From: an uncultured Rubritalea sp.
GTDB taxonomy: Bacteria; Verrucomicrobiota; Verrucomicrobiia; Verrucomicrobiales; Akkermansiaceae
Reading direction: 5' to 3'
DNA length: 54,906 nucleotides
Assembly (NCBI GenBank): GCA_937981665.1
Contig: CALJOJ010000019.1
Coordinates: forward strand, 1 to 54,906
Part shown: positions 16,396-24,980 of the stretch, piece after piece
How positions within the stretch are numbered: position 1 is the stretch's first letter
How the letters are laid out: each line of letters begins with the position of its first letter
Program-made: the position numbers and the translations under genes
Notes under the pieces: model-generated
Told to the model about the DNA's origin: nothing
The model's database searches: none
The model's input: the letters and a program-made list of their open reading frames with translations, nothing else

Positions 16396-18267
16396 ATGAA
16401 CGCAAAATATCTCATTTTTTTCACATTTTTTTCTATATTCGGTTTACTCACCAGTGCGATTGCGGCACCTACGGTTTCGATCACATTGGAGCCTGAAACC
16501 GTGCCTTTGAATGAGGCTAGCTGGCTCACAGTGAATATTAAAAATGGGGAGCGAGGCGCCGGACCTAATCTGAAAACTGTAGATGGTCTTGTGTTTACAC
16601 CAGCCGGTCAGTCTAGTCATATTAGTATTGTGAATGGCAGTATGACTTCTGTTCATAGCTATAAGTACCGGGTGACTGCCAGTAAGGATGGGGAGTTTCA
16701 GATCCCAGCTGTGACGGTAGATTCAGGAGGTCAGGATATTACGAGTAACTCAATTACGCTCAAGGTCACTGCGGCAAAAAAGAATATAGCTCAGCCGCAT
16801 CCCCAGCAGGGAGAGCCATTAAGTGATGAGGAGAAGAAGCAAATAGCCTTCATGACGATAAACCATGCAGATAACAAAGGGCGAGAGCATCTGTATGTAG
16901 GGGAATCTACTCCAGTGATGATTAAAGCCTATTTTCGTTCAGGACTTCGTGTTAGTAATATAAATAAACCATCGTTATCTAGTGATGCATTCACTCTTTC
17001 TGCATTGAGCAGAGAACCTGAGCAGAACATGGAAGTATTCGAAGGAAGTCGCTATCATGTCTTAAGTTGGTATGGTAATCTATCAGGAATAAAGGCGGGT
17101 GATCATGATTTAACCACTCAGCTGAAGGCGACAGTGAATATACCAAAGAAGCGCTCACCAACTAGGCGACGAGGTAGCGATCCTTTTAGTGATCCATTTT
17201 TCGATGATTTCTTTACGCAGTATGAAAGTAAGGAAGTGGTTCTCACTAGTGAAATGAAGAAAACCAAAGTGATAAGCCCTCCTCAAGAAGGTCGTCCAGA
17301 TTCATTCACAGGTGCTGTGGGCCAATATCAGATCAAGGCTAATGCGCTTCCAGCGGCAATGGCAACAGGTGAAGCGGTGACTCTAGAGGTATACGTAGAA
17401 GGTAAAGGGAACTTTGACCGAGTGGACAAACCAAGCTTAATGCCAGCGAAGAGTTGGAAGACTTACAAGGCGAAGACTGAGTTAAAACGCGGCGACATCG
17501 TTGATTTTCATGCAAGAAAGCACTTTAGCATCCCGGCGGTAGTTACAGAGCCTGGAGAGCTCGAGACCTTTTTTCAGTTTAGCTACTTTGATCCAGATAC
17601 GGAGAAATACAATACGATAGAAACAGCAAAACATAAGATCAAGGTGACGGGCTCAGCCGTTTCCATGACGTATCCTGATACTTCTAAATATACTCCAGTA
17701 GTAGAGAAAGGAAATCTACCCATCATGAAAGAGCATATAGGAGCTCTGCCTAGTTCTCATTCCGAGCTCTATCAAAGACCTCTGTTTAGAGTGATTATTG
17801 GACTGTTAGGATTCGTCATCCTAGGTTCTGGAGTGTTAAGCATGTTTAAAGGATATAAAAATAAATACCCTGAAGCGTCTAATCGTCGCAAGTATAGTAG
17901 AGAGATTCAGCGTCAGTTCACACTTCTAGAAACATTTATAGAAAAGGGAGAGATTCTTACATTTTTCAAACAATGTCGCATGGTTATTCAAAATCAGATA
18001 GCCTTAGAGAAGGGAGGGCAAGCGGATACGATCACGATCAACGACGTGATAGATAAATTTTCAACGAGTAAGACTGCCATAGATGTATTTCAGAAAGCAG
18101 ATGAAGTAGAATTTGCAGCTCAAGATGAGTCTGAGGAAAGTATGAAGGGGTGGCTAAATAAGACGCAGATAGCATTAGAGGAAATCAAATCACCACCAGT
18201 ATCAAAATCAATGTCTGAACTGAAACAAACCCAATCACCTTGGGGGCAAGTCAGCTCTGAAACATAA
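16396..18267 (+). CDS. batD: BatD-like exported protein
   Basis: A 623-residue Bat-operon protein. It has a signal peptide ending near AIA at residue 23, then a large extracytoplasmic region with repeated beta-sandwich-like segments (TVSITLEPETVPLNEASWLTV; AMATGEAVTLEVYVEGKGNFD), as in the BatD/oxygen tolerance family. One transmembrane helix follows at about residue 475-495 (VIIGLLGFVILGSGVL), then a cytoplasmic tail of about 120 residues. Function in the family is linked to envelope integrity and aerotolerance but is not biochemically defined. It lies 39 bases after the BatB-BatC gene, and its start has no Shine-Dalgarno motif. Confidence 0.88.
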   Translation: MNAKYLIFFTFFSIFGLLTSAIAAPTVSITLEPETVPLNEASWLTVNIKNGERGAGPNLKTVDGLVFTPAGQSSHISIVNGSMTSVHSYKYRVTASKDGEFQIPAVTVDSGGQDITSNSITLKVTAAKKNIAQPHPQQGEPLSDEEKKQIAFMTINHADNKGREHLYVGESTPVMIKAYFRSGLRVSNINKPSLSSDAFTLSALSREPEQNMEVFEGSRYHVLSWYGNLSGIKAGDHDLTTQLKATVNIPKKRSPTRRRGSDPFSDPFFDDFFTQYESKEVVLTSEMKKTKVISPPQEGRPDSFTGAVGQYQIKANALPAAMATGEAVTLEVYVEGKGNFDRVDKPSLMPAKSWKTYKAKTELKRGDIVDFHARKHFSIPAVVTEPGELETFFQFSYFDPDTEKYNTIETAKHKIKVTGSAVSMTYPDTSKYTPVVEKGNLPIMKEHIGALPSSHSELYQRPLFRVIIGLLGFVILGSGVLSMFKGYKNKYPEASNRRKYSREIQRQFTLLETFIEKGEILTFFKQCRMVIQNQIALEKGGQADTITINDVIDKFSTSKTAIDVFQKADEVEFAAQDESEESMKGWLNKTQIALEEIKSPPVSKSMSELKQTQSPWGQVSSET

Positions 18268-18287
18268 TCAATCAATTCCCTGTTAAA

Positions 18288-19097
18288 ATGAATCTTCGGA
18301 AGTATATCGTAGCTGTTACAGTAGTTGCCATTCTGATTGTTATCGGATGGATCTTCAGTGCTAGTATGGGAAATGAACCTGATGCTGAGCAGGAGAAGAC
18401 CTATCAGCAAGCTAACCAATTCTATCAAGCTGAAAAATATTCAGAAGCGATCAATGAATACCGTAAACTTCTGGATCAAGGTATTCATACAGCGGCTATT
18501 CATAATAATCTAGCTAGTGCTTATCAGCGTGTAGGAGACATGGGTAAAAGTATACTACACTATGAAAAAGCCATTCAACTAGACCATTATGATGATGAGA
18601 TTCTTAGTAACCTAAATAGAGCACGTGAGCAGATCGCTAGTTATGATAATACGGAGCAAACTAGTTGGCAAAGAATAGCCTCGTCGCTATCCACTTCTCA
18701 TTGGGTAATACTGGCTAGTTTAGCTTTGTTGATCTTGGCGGTGGTAATGCTTTTAAAGCTGATGGGCTACATTCGGCTCTCTGTTATGCAGCAAACCATG
18801 ATTATCATTGTGGTCATTGGAGTCATGATATTTTCTATCTATGCGATCAAGGATCAGCGAAATAGATCTCTGGGTAAGGGTGTTGTTCTAGTCAAAAACA
18901 GCTCTCTGAGAATCTCTCCATTTTTAGGTGCTGATGAAGTGGCAGTTCTGCAACCTGGGAAATTAATTACAATCATTTCTAACAAAACACATGAGGACTA
19001 TATACAAGTCAAGCTTGATACAGGTGAATTAGGCTGGCTGATAAGCTCTAACATTGAACCTGTTAAGATGTCTTTGAATAAAAAAACTACTAAATAA
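18288..19097 (+). CDS. batE: BatE-like TPR and SH3 domain membrane protein
   Basis: A 269-residue protein. It has an N-terminal membrane segment (about 6-25), TPR repeats (about 35-110: YQQANQFYQAEKYSEAINEYRKLL and NLASAYQRVGDMGKSILHYEKAI), two further membrane helices (about 133-155 and 160-180), and a C-terminal SH3-like domain (about 195-255, LRISPFLGADEVAVLQPG ... GWLISSNIEPV). This domain order is that of BatE. It follows batD by 20 bases and its stop codon directly abuts the moxR start. Confidence 0.88.
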   Translation: MNLRKYIVAVTVVAILIVIGWIFSASMGNEPDAEQEKTYQQANQFYQAEKYSEAINEYRKLLDQGIHTAAIHNNLASAYQRVGDMGKSILHYEKAIQLDHYDDEILSNLNRAREQIASYDNTEQTSWQRIASSLSTSHWVILASLALLILAVVMLLKLMGYIRLSVMQQTMIIIVVIGVMIFSIYAIKDQRNRSLGKGVVLVKNSSLRISPFLGADEVAVLQPGKLITIISNKTHEDYIQVKLDTGELGWLISSNIEPVKMSLNKKTTK

Positions 19098-20141
19098 ATG
19101 AAGAATATGACAACTACTAATCAGCTACAAAGCAACCAGAACAATGAGTCTGGTCAGCATAATATTCAAGAACTCACTCAGATGGTGACTGAACAATCTC
19201 GATGGATCAGCCCACTAAAATCTGAGCTAGCTAGAGTCGTGGTGGGCCAACAAGGTCTGGTTGATCGTCTGCTTGCGGCGCTTCTAGTCAATGGTCACGT
19301 TTTACTAGAAGGTGTGCCAGGATTAGCGAAGACCTTGGCTCTAAAATCACTTTCAACACTGATAGATGGTGCATTTCAGCGAATTCAATTCACTCCTGAT
19401 ATGCTTCCTGCTGACATCGTAGGAACGGAAATGTTTAACCCTCAGACAGCTACGTTTGAAACTAAAAAGGGCGTTGTCTTTGCTAACTTTGTACTAGCAG
19501 ATGAGATAAATAGAGCTCCTGCAAAGGTTCAGAGTGCTCTGTTAGAGGCAATGCAAGAGCGTCAAGTGACGATCGGAGATGATAGCTATCTCTTGCCTGA
19601 ACCGTTTTTAGTGATGGCTACGCAGAACCCTATCGAGCAAGAGGGAACTTATCCTCTTCCTGAGGCTCAGGTGGATCGTTTCATGATGAAGGTGGTGGTG
19701 GACTACCCATCGATAGAGGAAGAGAGGCTTATCCTTGACACTGCAGCGACTACTGAACCACTACCTAAACTCGCTCCTGTAGTCAGCCTCGATCAGATAG
19801 TGAATGCACGTCGCTTAGTGAATAGCCTCTATATGGATGATAAGGTCCGAGACTACATCGTGGCTCTTGTCTATGCGACCCGTGACCCAGAACGCTATGG
19901 GCTAAATCTAAAGCCTTACATTCGGAATGGAGTCTCTCCGCGTGCGACCATAGCGCTGACATTAGCGAGCAAGGCGAATGCATTTCTCAATGGTAGAGGT
20001 TACGTGACTCCACAAGATGTGAAGACCATCGCGAAAGAAGTGATGTGTCACCGTGTGGGGATAACCTATGAAGCGGACGCTGAGGGTGTCACTAGCGAGC
20101 AGATTATCACTACTATTCTCAATGAGGTTCCTGTGCCTTAA
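19098..20141 (+). CDS. moxR: MoxR-family AAA+ ATPase
   Basis: A 347-residue MoxR chaperone-like ATPase. Walker A is EGVPGLAKT at about 71-79, Walker B is VLADEINRAP with Asp135/Glu136, sensor 1 is the ATQNPIEQEGTYPLPEAQ region, and the C-terminal lid domain contains GVSPRATIAL. MoxR proteins act with VWA-domain partners to assemble or activate complexes; here BatA and BatB are the obvious partners (inference). It starts directly after the batE stop. A methionine at codon 4 is an alternative start. Confidence 0.95.
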   Translation: MKNMTTTNQLQSNQNNESGQHNIQELTQMVTEQSRWISPLKSELARVVVGQQGLVDRLLAALLVNGHVLLEGVPGLAKTLALKSLSTLIDGAFQRIQFTPDMLPADIVGTEMFNPQTATFETKKGVVFANFVLADEINRAPAKVQSALLEAMQERQVTIGDDSYLLPEPFLVMATQNPIEQEGTYPLPEAQVDRFMMKVVVDYPSIEEERLILDTAATTEPLPKLAPVVSLDQIVNARRLVNSLYMDDKVRDYIVALVYATRDPERYGLNLKPYIRNGVSPRATIALTLASKANAFLNGRGYVTPQDVKTIAKEVMCHRVGITYEADAEGVTSEQIITTILNEVPVP

Positions 20142-20176
20142 GTTAGATCCAGCAGTCTAATCACATTCATAACGGT

Positions 20177-21097
20177 ATGAAAGAAGAACAAAAAACTAAG
20201 GATATTCTTTCCAAGGTAAGAGAGATCGAGATACGCGCACGCCGGCTGGTAGAGGAAAGTCTAGCAGGCCAATACCACTCGGTATTTAAGGGCAGAGGTA
20301 TGGATTTTGACCGAGCTAGGGAGTATGTGAGGGGGGATGAGGTGCGAACGATTGATTGGAATGTCACAGCACGCACTGGAACTCCACACATTAAGTTATT
20401 CACTGAGGAGCGGGAGATGACGATACTCATCATTATTGATGTGAGTGCTTCATTGGACTTCGGTTCAAACCCTCAGACGAAGAGAGAACTAGCCGCTGAG
20501 ATAGCGTGTGTGATGGCTTTTTCCGCTCTGCGTAATAACGATAAAGCAGGACTAATTCTCTGCACTGATGAGGTAGAATACTATTTACCACCAGCAAGTG
20601 GGCGTAGACATGTGTTACGGCTAATTCGCGATATTCTTTATTTTGAACCCAAGGGGAAAGGGACGAATTTGGTTGCTGCAATTGATTATGCTAACCGAGT
20701 GCAGCCACGTAAGTCACTCATGCTAATGATGTCTGACTTCACTTTCCCTGGTTCACAAGCTGAAGCTCTAGAAGTCTTCCGGCCAAAGATTAACACTACC
20801 TCGAAACGACATGATTTAGTGACACTAGCTATCAATGATCAAAGGGAAACGGAGTTACCTAACATCGGTAAGATTCGTATCGAAGATTCTGAAGTTGGTG
20901 AGGTAGTCATGCTTAATACAGGGAGTAAAAAAGTCCGCGAAACATTTAAAGCAACAGCTATAAACCAGCGCGATGAGATGAGACGGTTATTTACTCAGTT
21001 TGGAATAGACTTTTTAGAACTTAAGACAGGAGAAGCCTATCATCCGATCTTGAAGCAGTTTTTTTCTAACCGCGAACGTAGAGCCAACAGACCATGA
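20177..21097 (+). CDS. DUF58 domain protein (VWA-like)
   Basis: A 306-residue cytoplasmic protein of the DUF58 family that accompanies MoxR in almost all Bat-type operons. The signature FKGRGMDFDRAREYVRGDEVRTIDWNVTARTG spans about residues 36-68. A VWA-like segment IIIDVSASLDFG retains a DxSxS metal-site motif, and a second motif near MMSDFTFPG completes it. It overlaps the next gene by four bases (ATGA), which indicates translational coupling. Confidence 0.92.
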   Translation: MKEEQKTKDILSKVREIEIRARRLVEESLAGQYHSVFKGRGMDFDRAREYVRGDEVRTIDWNVTARTGTPHIKLFTEEREMTILIIIDVSASLDFGSNPQTKRELAAEIACVMAFSALRNNDKAGLILCTDEVEYYLPPASGRRHVLRLIRDILYFEPKGKGTNLVAAIDYANRVQPRKSLMLMMSDFTFPGSQAEALEVFRPKINTTSKRHDLVTLAINDQRETELPNIGKIRIEDSEVGEVVMLNTGSKKVRETFKATAINQRDEMRRLFTQFGIDFLELKTGEAYHPILKQFFSNRERRANRP

Positions 21098-21666
21098 TTT
21101 CCTTAGCTCAAATACAAAGTGCCAACCCGTCAGCTCAGTCGGTTCCTTCAGCTCCGACTGAGGAGCAATTGATGTCAGGATTACGTCCTCTTAAGCCTGC
21201 TATTGAAATCCCAGTTGAGCCTGAGCCGACTCCCCATGGTCTAATAGTAGGCAGCATTGTCGGCGTCGTTTTTCTCGCGCTGATGTCATGGCTAATCTGG
21301 AAAGGGACACGACAGAAGAGCAAGATGACTGCTGAAGAAATAGCTCTAAAGTCTCTAGATGATTTGACTGGGGAAGAATGGCAAAATGATGATTTCATCA
21401 TGAATGTATCTCATATTGTTAAGGCCTATTTAGAGGAAAAAGAGCTCTTCAGTGCCGCACCTCAGACAACGGAGGAATTTCTAATTTCTTTGAAAAATAG
21501 TGATAAAATAGGCAATCAGCGTGAAACACTTCAGGCGTTTTTTGAACAATGTGATTTGGTGAAATTCGCAGGTGGACATCTAGCAGACGAACAACGTAAA
21601 GAACTAGTCGAGACCACTCGCTCACTTGTTGAGGGCATAGCTCAATCTGAATCAAATCAAACCTAA
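21094..21666 (+). CDS. Bat-operon single-pass membrane protein
   Basis: A 190-residue protein with a proline-rich N-terminal segment, one transmembrane helix at about residues 50-70 (GLIVGSIVGVVFLALMSWLIW) and a predominantly helical cytoplasmic domain ending in SLVEGIAQ. Proteins of this type sit between DUF58 and BatA genes in many Bat operons and have no assigned biochemical role. The start codon overlaps the DUF58 stop, and batA follows after 12 bases. Confidence 0.8.
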   Translation: MISLAQIQSANPSAQSVPSAPTEEQLMSGLRPLKPAIEIPVEPEPTPHGLIVGSIVGVVFLALMSWLIWKGTRQKSKMTAEEIALKSLDDLTGEEWQNDDFIMNVSHIVKAYLEEKELFSAAPQTTEEFLISLKNSDKIGNQRETLQAFFEQCDLVKFAGGHLADEQRKELVETTRSLVEGIAQSESNQT

Positions 21667-21678
21667 CCCTATTGAATA

Positions 21679-22677
21679 ATGTATTTTTTTGCTCAACCAC
21701 ATTTTCTCTGGTTACTCTTCCTTCTTCCTCTCATAGCTTGGCTAAAAGGAAGGAAAGGGCAAGCTGCAGCAGTAAGTTATCCCAATACAAATATTGCCAA
21801 GATGGTGGGGGCTGTAACTAAGTCTAGACTGGGAAATCTTCTCCTGACATTAAGCCTGCTAGCACTTGGCTTATTAATCATCGCGATGGCGCGTCCACAG
21901 CTAGGAAAGGGGCATACAGAAGTCGAGGCTAGTGGAATAGACATCATGTTGACGATCGATGTTTCTAGCTCGATGGAAGCTCTAGATTTCAAAGTGAATG
22001 AAGACAGGGTGAACCGACTTGAAGCGGTTAAGGACACTGTGGCGAAGTTTATTAAAGGGCGTCCGAATGATAGGATAGGACTCGTTGCATTTGCTGGTCG
22101 TCCGTATCTAGTGAGCCCTCTGACATATGATCATACTTGGTTAGAAACGCGTCTAGAATCTATCGATATAGGTCAAGTTGAAGACGGAACAGCTATAGGA
22201 TCAGCTATCGCCTCATCGAGTAATCATTTGACTGGTTCAGATGCAAAATCTCGTATTTGCATTATTCTCACGGATGGTAATAATAACTCGGGCAAAGTAT
22301 CGCCTATGACAGCCGCAGAAGCATCGCAGACTCTAGGGATAAAGGTGTATACTATAGGAGCAGGAACTAGAGGAGAGGCACCTTTTCCTGTAACAGATAT
22401 GTTTGGTCGGAAGAGATTACAAATGGTGAAAGTGAATATCGATGAGAAGACTCTTAAAGAAGTAGCTAGCCTCACAGGAGGGCTCTACTTCCGAGCTACA
22501 GATACTACGTCACTAGAAAATATTTATCAAGAGATCGATAAACTCGAGACAACGCCTCGCAAACTCAAGAAATATGAAGAGGTCGATGACCTCTTTGCAT
22601 ATGCTGCTATTCCAGGCACCATGATTTTATTGCTCAGTCTAGTTCTAAGTAATACCATTTATCGGGAGCTCCCTTAA
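21679..22677 (+). CDS. batA: BatA-like VWA domain membrane protein
   Basis: A 332-residue protein. Two N-terminal membrane helices (about 8-22 and 52-70) flank the conserved MARPQLG junction. The VWA domain follows with intact MIDAS residues DVSSS at about 94-98, the DGTAIGSAIA threonine segment and the LTDGNNNSG loop. A C-terminal membrane helix lies at about 308-327. BatA and BatB form a membrane complex in Bacteroides; the presence of BatD, BatE and MoxR here supports the same system. It is last in this operon, whereas in Bacteroides it precedes batB. Confidence 0.92.
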   Translation: MYFFAQPHFLWLLFLLPLIAWLKGRKGQAAAVSYPNTNIAKMVGAVTKSRLGNLLLTLSLLALGLLIIAMARPQLGKGHTEVEASGIDIMLTIDVSSSMEALDFKVNEDRVNRLEAVKDTVAKFIKGRPNDRIGLVAFAGRPYLVSPLTYDHTWLETRLESIDIGQVEDGTAIGSAIASSSNHLTGSDAKSRICIILTDGNNNSGKVSPMTAAEASQTLGIKVYTIGAGTRGEAPFPVTDMFGRKRLQMVKVNIDEKTLKEVASLTGGLYFRATDTTSLENIYQEIDKLETTPRKLKKYEEVDDLFAYAAIPGTMILLLSLVLSNTIYRELP

Positions 22678-22982
22678 GAAGTTTTTCCTGCATGGATAAC
22701 GACTTAAGAGTACTTATTCTGAAATCAGAATAGGCCTTGCGGTCTATGATTAATTTATCTTCATCTGCATTAAAAACCCGAGTCATCCTTCCGCCAGTCG
22801 ATATGCGTAAAAGCTTCAATGGCCTCACCGGCGTACAGGAAGCACCCCCGTGCTGAATCCTCAAGCCAATTGCCCAGCCTCAAACGTTTAGAGTCTAAAT
22901 TAGCTCTAGAGTAGCTGTTGGCCCTTACTCATATTCATTCAGCGATGATACTAAGTACCAGTCTTATAGAATATAATCTTGG
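22678..22982. other. Intergenic region with insertion sequence relic
   Basis: 305 bases between batA and a convergent membrane protein gene. They hold a perfect 7-bp inverted repeat attctga-aa-tcagaat at 22716-22731 without a T tract, and the IS66 TnpB relic listed separately. The remainder (22857-22982) shows nothing I recognise. Confidence 0.6.
22746..22856 (+). mobile_element. Relic of an IS66-family TnpB (Orf2) gene
   Basis: A 36-codon ORF encodes a segment with TRVILPPVDMRKSFNGL. This closely matches the hallmark N-terminus of IS66 TnpB proteins, in which a short hydrophobic strand is followed by TDMRKSFDGL. The frame stops at 22854, about 20 residues after the motif, so only the N-terminal third remains. 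TnpA and TnpC are absent. It is a dead fragment of an old insertion. Confidence 0.65.
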
Positions 22983-23600
22983 CTAGTTCCAGAAGATAAT
23001 AGAACAGAGCAGAATGACGACACCGTATCCAAGACCAGCGATACTCACCATCTTAAAGCGACTATCGCTGGCGCTAGCCCAGCTGATGAGGTCACGTGTA
23101 ACGTATGGCATGCCTACCATGATTAGACCTTTGATGATCATGGCATAAGCGTAGAGAGGTATAAGGTTTTTTAGTGTGTGTGGCTCCTGCCAAGCTGCTG
23201 CTAATAGGGGAGCCGCAGCCATGAGCAAGCAGAGACCAAGACCTCTTAACGCAAGAAACTCTGTGCATTCTGTGACTACGAGGTATCCCGCGAGAGGAAC
23301 CACGAATACCATGATAATCTTCAGTGAGTTGAAGTCCTGTAAGTCCATTGCTAACGGGCTTGAAAAAATGTTAGCTGGCACAATAAGCAACCAAAACCAA
23401 AATAGACCTACAGCCATAAAAATTCTACCCAGCTTAATATTACGTGGAAAATCTTTGAAGAATGCTTTTGCTGTTGCTGGCTTGCGGACCATCCAAAGAT
23501 GAGAGGCAATGAGAGCGATAGCGAGAACGTAACCGGCAAGGTTAAGTGGTATTTTTTCGTAAGCGTGCATAGATGAGCGTTGTAATGCTTCAGTGGGCAT
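22983..23600 (-). CDS. Hypothetical polytopic membrane protein
   Basis: A 205-residue protein with about six predicted membrane helices, including AGYVLAIALIASHLWMV, IFMAVGLFWFWLLIVP, IIMVFVVPLAGYLVV, LGLCLLMAAAPLLAAAW and GLGYGVVILLCSIIF. No enzyme motif is seen. The first loop contains AFFKDFPRNIKLGRI, which looks conserved in character (charged, with FPRN). An internal ATG at residue 12 (MHAYEKIPLN) is an equally plausible start. It is convergent with batA and stands alone. Confidence 0.65.
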   Translation of the reverse strand: MPTEALQRSSMHAYEKIPLNLAGYVLAIALIASHLWMVRKPATAKAFFKDFPRNIKLGRIFMAVGLFWFWLLIVPANIFSSPLAMDLQDFNSLKIIMVFVVPLAGYLVVTECTEFLALRGLGLCLLMAAAPLLAAAWQEPHTLKNLIPLYAYAMIIKGLIMVGMPYVTRDLISWASASDSRFKMVSIAGLGYGVVILLCSIIFWN

Positions 23601-23667
23601 CCACTGAGGTGTTAATTATTTAAACTATAGAAATGTGTGGGTAAAGGATGATTATTAGATTCTCCAA

Positions 23668-24525
23668 TTACAGTGGTCGTGAATATGTGTCACAGCGGTT
23701 GAACCAACCAGCTTGCCAGCGTGATTCTCCTCGTGAGGGGTTAGAATTTTGTATTCTTCGACCTAGCATACGCTTGGCGCTAGATGAGAATTCTTTAGCT
23801 GCTGCTTGGCCACTACCAACAGCGCGCATGTTAGCGAGTACTTGCATGAGTCCCCAGCCTTGGCCTTTGTAACGCTCTGTTAGATTGATACCTTCACCTT
23901 TGAAATTTACGTAATCAATGAGAGCATAGGCTCCATTAGATGTAGTGGCTACTTTTGCGTAATTCTGACGGATCATTTCACGCTGGTTTGCAGGAGCTGC
24001 AGCTAGGATTTTACCGAGGGCCGCTTGACTTTTTGCAAGGATGAAGTCCGTTTGAAGCGGGACATTGTTGGCTAGGAAGGTTCTGAGGCTTGCAAGCTGA
24101 GCTCCATTCTTAGCTGCATTGAATGCGCTGCGCGAAGACCATGGGCAGTGTGGTGACTGAACTACCCATACTGGGATATTAGCATTTCTTGCTTGAGCGT
24201 AGCGTACGAAAGCTGGGAATGACTCAGTATATGGACCTTTGAAGTTCTTAGGATACCAGATGAAATGACCAATCCCCATGGATGGGAATTCCTCGCCGAC
24301 GTTCCAAGCTGTTAGGCCGCTGACTTTTCCTGCTGACTCGTTCTGCCAGATCTTATTGCCGATCTTTTTCTTATCGGATGCACTAAGTACAGGGAAAGCA
24401 GATTTAGCGGCTGTAGTAGTTGCGACAGGTGCTGATAGACCACCAGTTGCCGTGGGTGTGACGGTGCAGGCAGTGACTGGAATGAATGAAGTGCTAAGAA
24501 GGGCAAGGAGATGACTTGTTTTCAT
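23668..24525 (-). CDS. Putative lipoprotein with lysozyme-like motifs
   Basis: A 285-residue protein with a signal sequence ending in a lipobox-like IPVTAC (Cys20), followed by a Thr/Ala-rich linker. The folded domain starts near residue 52: KIWQNESAGKVSGLTAWNVGEEFPSMGIGHFIWYP, then AFVRYAQARN, PHCPWSSRSAF, and near the end RYKGQGWGLMQVLANM. The arrangement of a Glu, then GLTAWN, GE and GIGH resembles the active-site region of phage-type lysozymes (E ... GxGH). A muramidase-like fold is therefore possible but unproven. It belongs to a conserved but unnamed family. No operon partner. Confidence 0.65.
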   Translation of the reverse strand: MKTSHLLALLSTSFIPVTACTVTPTATGGLSAPVATTTAAKSAFPVLSASDKKKIGNKIWQNESAGKVSGLTAWNVGEEFPSMGIGHFIWYPKNFKGPYTESFPAFVRYAQARNANIPVWVVQSPHCPWSSRSAFNAAKNGAQLASLRTFLANNVPLQTDFILAKSQAALGKILAAAPANQREMIRQNYAKVATTSNGAYALIDYVNFKGEGINLTERYKGQGWGLMQVLANMRAVGSGQAAAKEFSSSAKRMLGRRIQNSNPSRGESRWQAGWFNRCDTYSRPL

Positions 24526-24609
24526 AAAGAGATTGAGTAAGTTAGTAGAAGATTGACTGCTTAAAATTAGCCGATCCTCACTAATAACACAAAGATAAAC
24601 TCACCATCT

Positions 24610-24969
24610 ATGCCCATTTATATTAAATACATCATTACTGCCGCGCTAGTGGTACTCACTGCTGAAATAGCGAGCAGGAATGCAAAACTTGGTGCTCTGA
24701 TAGGAGCATTACCAGTAATGACGATTATCGTGATTCTCTGGATGTTTGTAGAAGATAAGTCGTCAGACGGAATGGGCAAGATAGCAAGCTATTCGTACTT
24801 CACGTTCTGGTATGTGCTGCCTACCTTACCGATGTTTTTGGTCATGGATAAGATGCTCAAGAAGGGTAACAGTTTTTGGCTTAGCTTGGGAGTTTATGTG
24901 GTAGGGACGATCGCATTGTTTTTTATACTAAACCTCGTTTTAAAGAGATTCAGTATAAACTTGATGTAA
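24610..24969 (+). CDS. DUF3147 family membrane protein
   Basis: A 119-residue protein with four predicted membrane helices and the family pattern SRNAKLGALIGALPVMTIIVILWMF near the N-terminus. Function unknown. It is convergent with the nuo operon, with only 11 bases between its stop and the nuoN stop. A short hairpin gctag-aga-ctagc at 24973-24985 lies across that gap but has no T tract. Confidence 0.8.
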   Translation: MPIYIKYIITAALVVLTAEIASRNAKLGALIGALPVMTIIVILWMFVEDKSSDGMGKIASYSYFTFWYVLPTLPMFLVMDKMLKKGNSFWLSLGVYVVGTIALFFILNLVLKRFSINLM

Positions 24970-24980
24970 GCGGCTAGAGA

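Noticed and set aside
15825-16529. Long antisense ORF with PCSSL repeats opposite the BatB-BatC gene
   Set aside because: It mirrors the tandem repeats of the sense gene; repeats without stops in other frames create such shadows. It has no start context or family.
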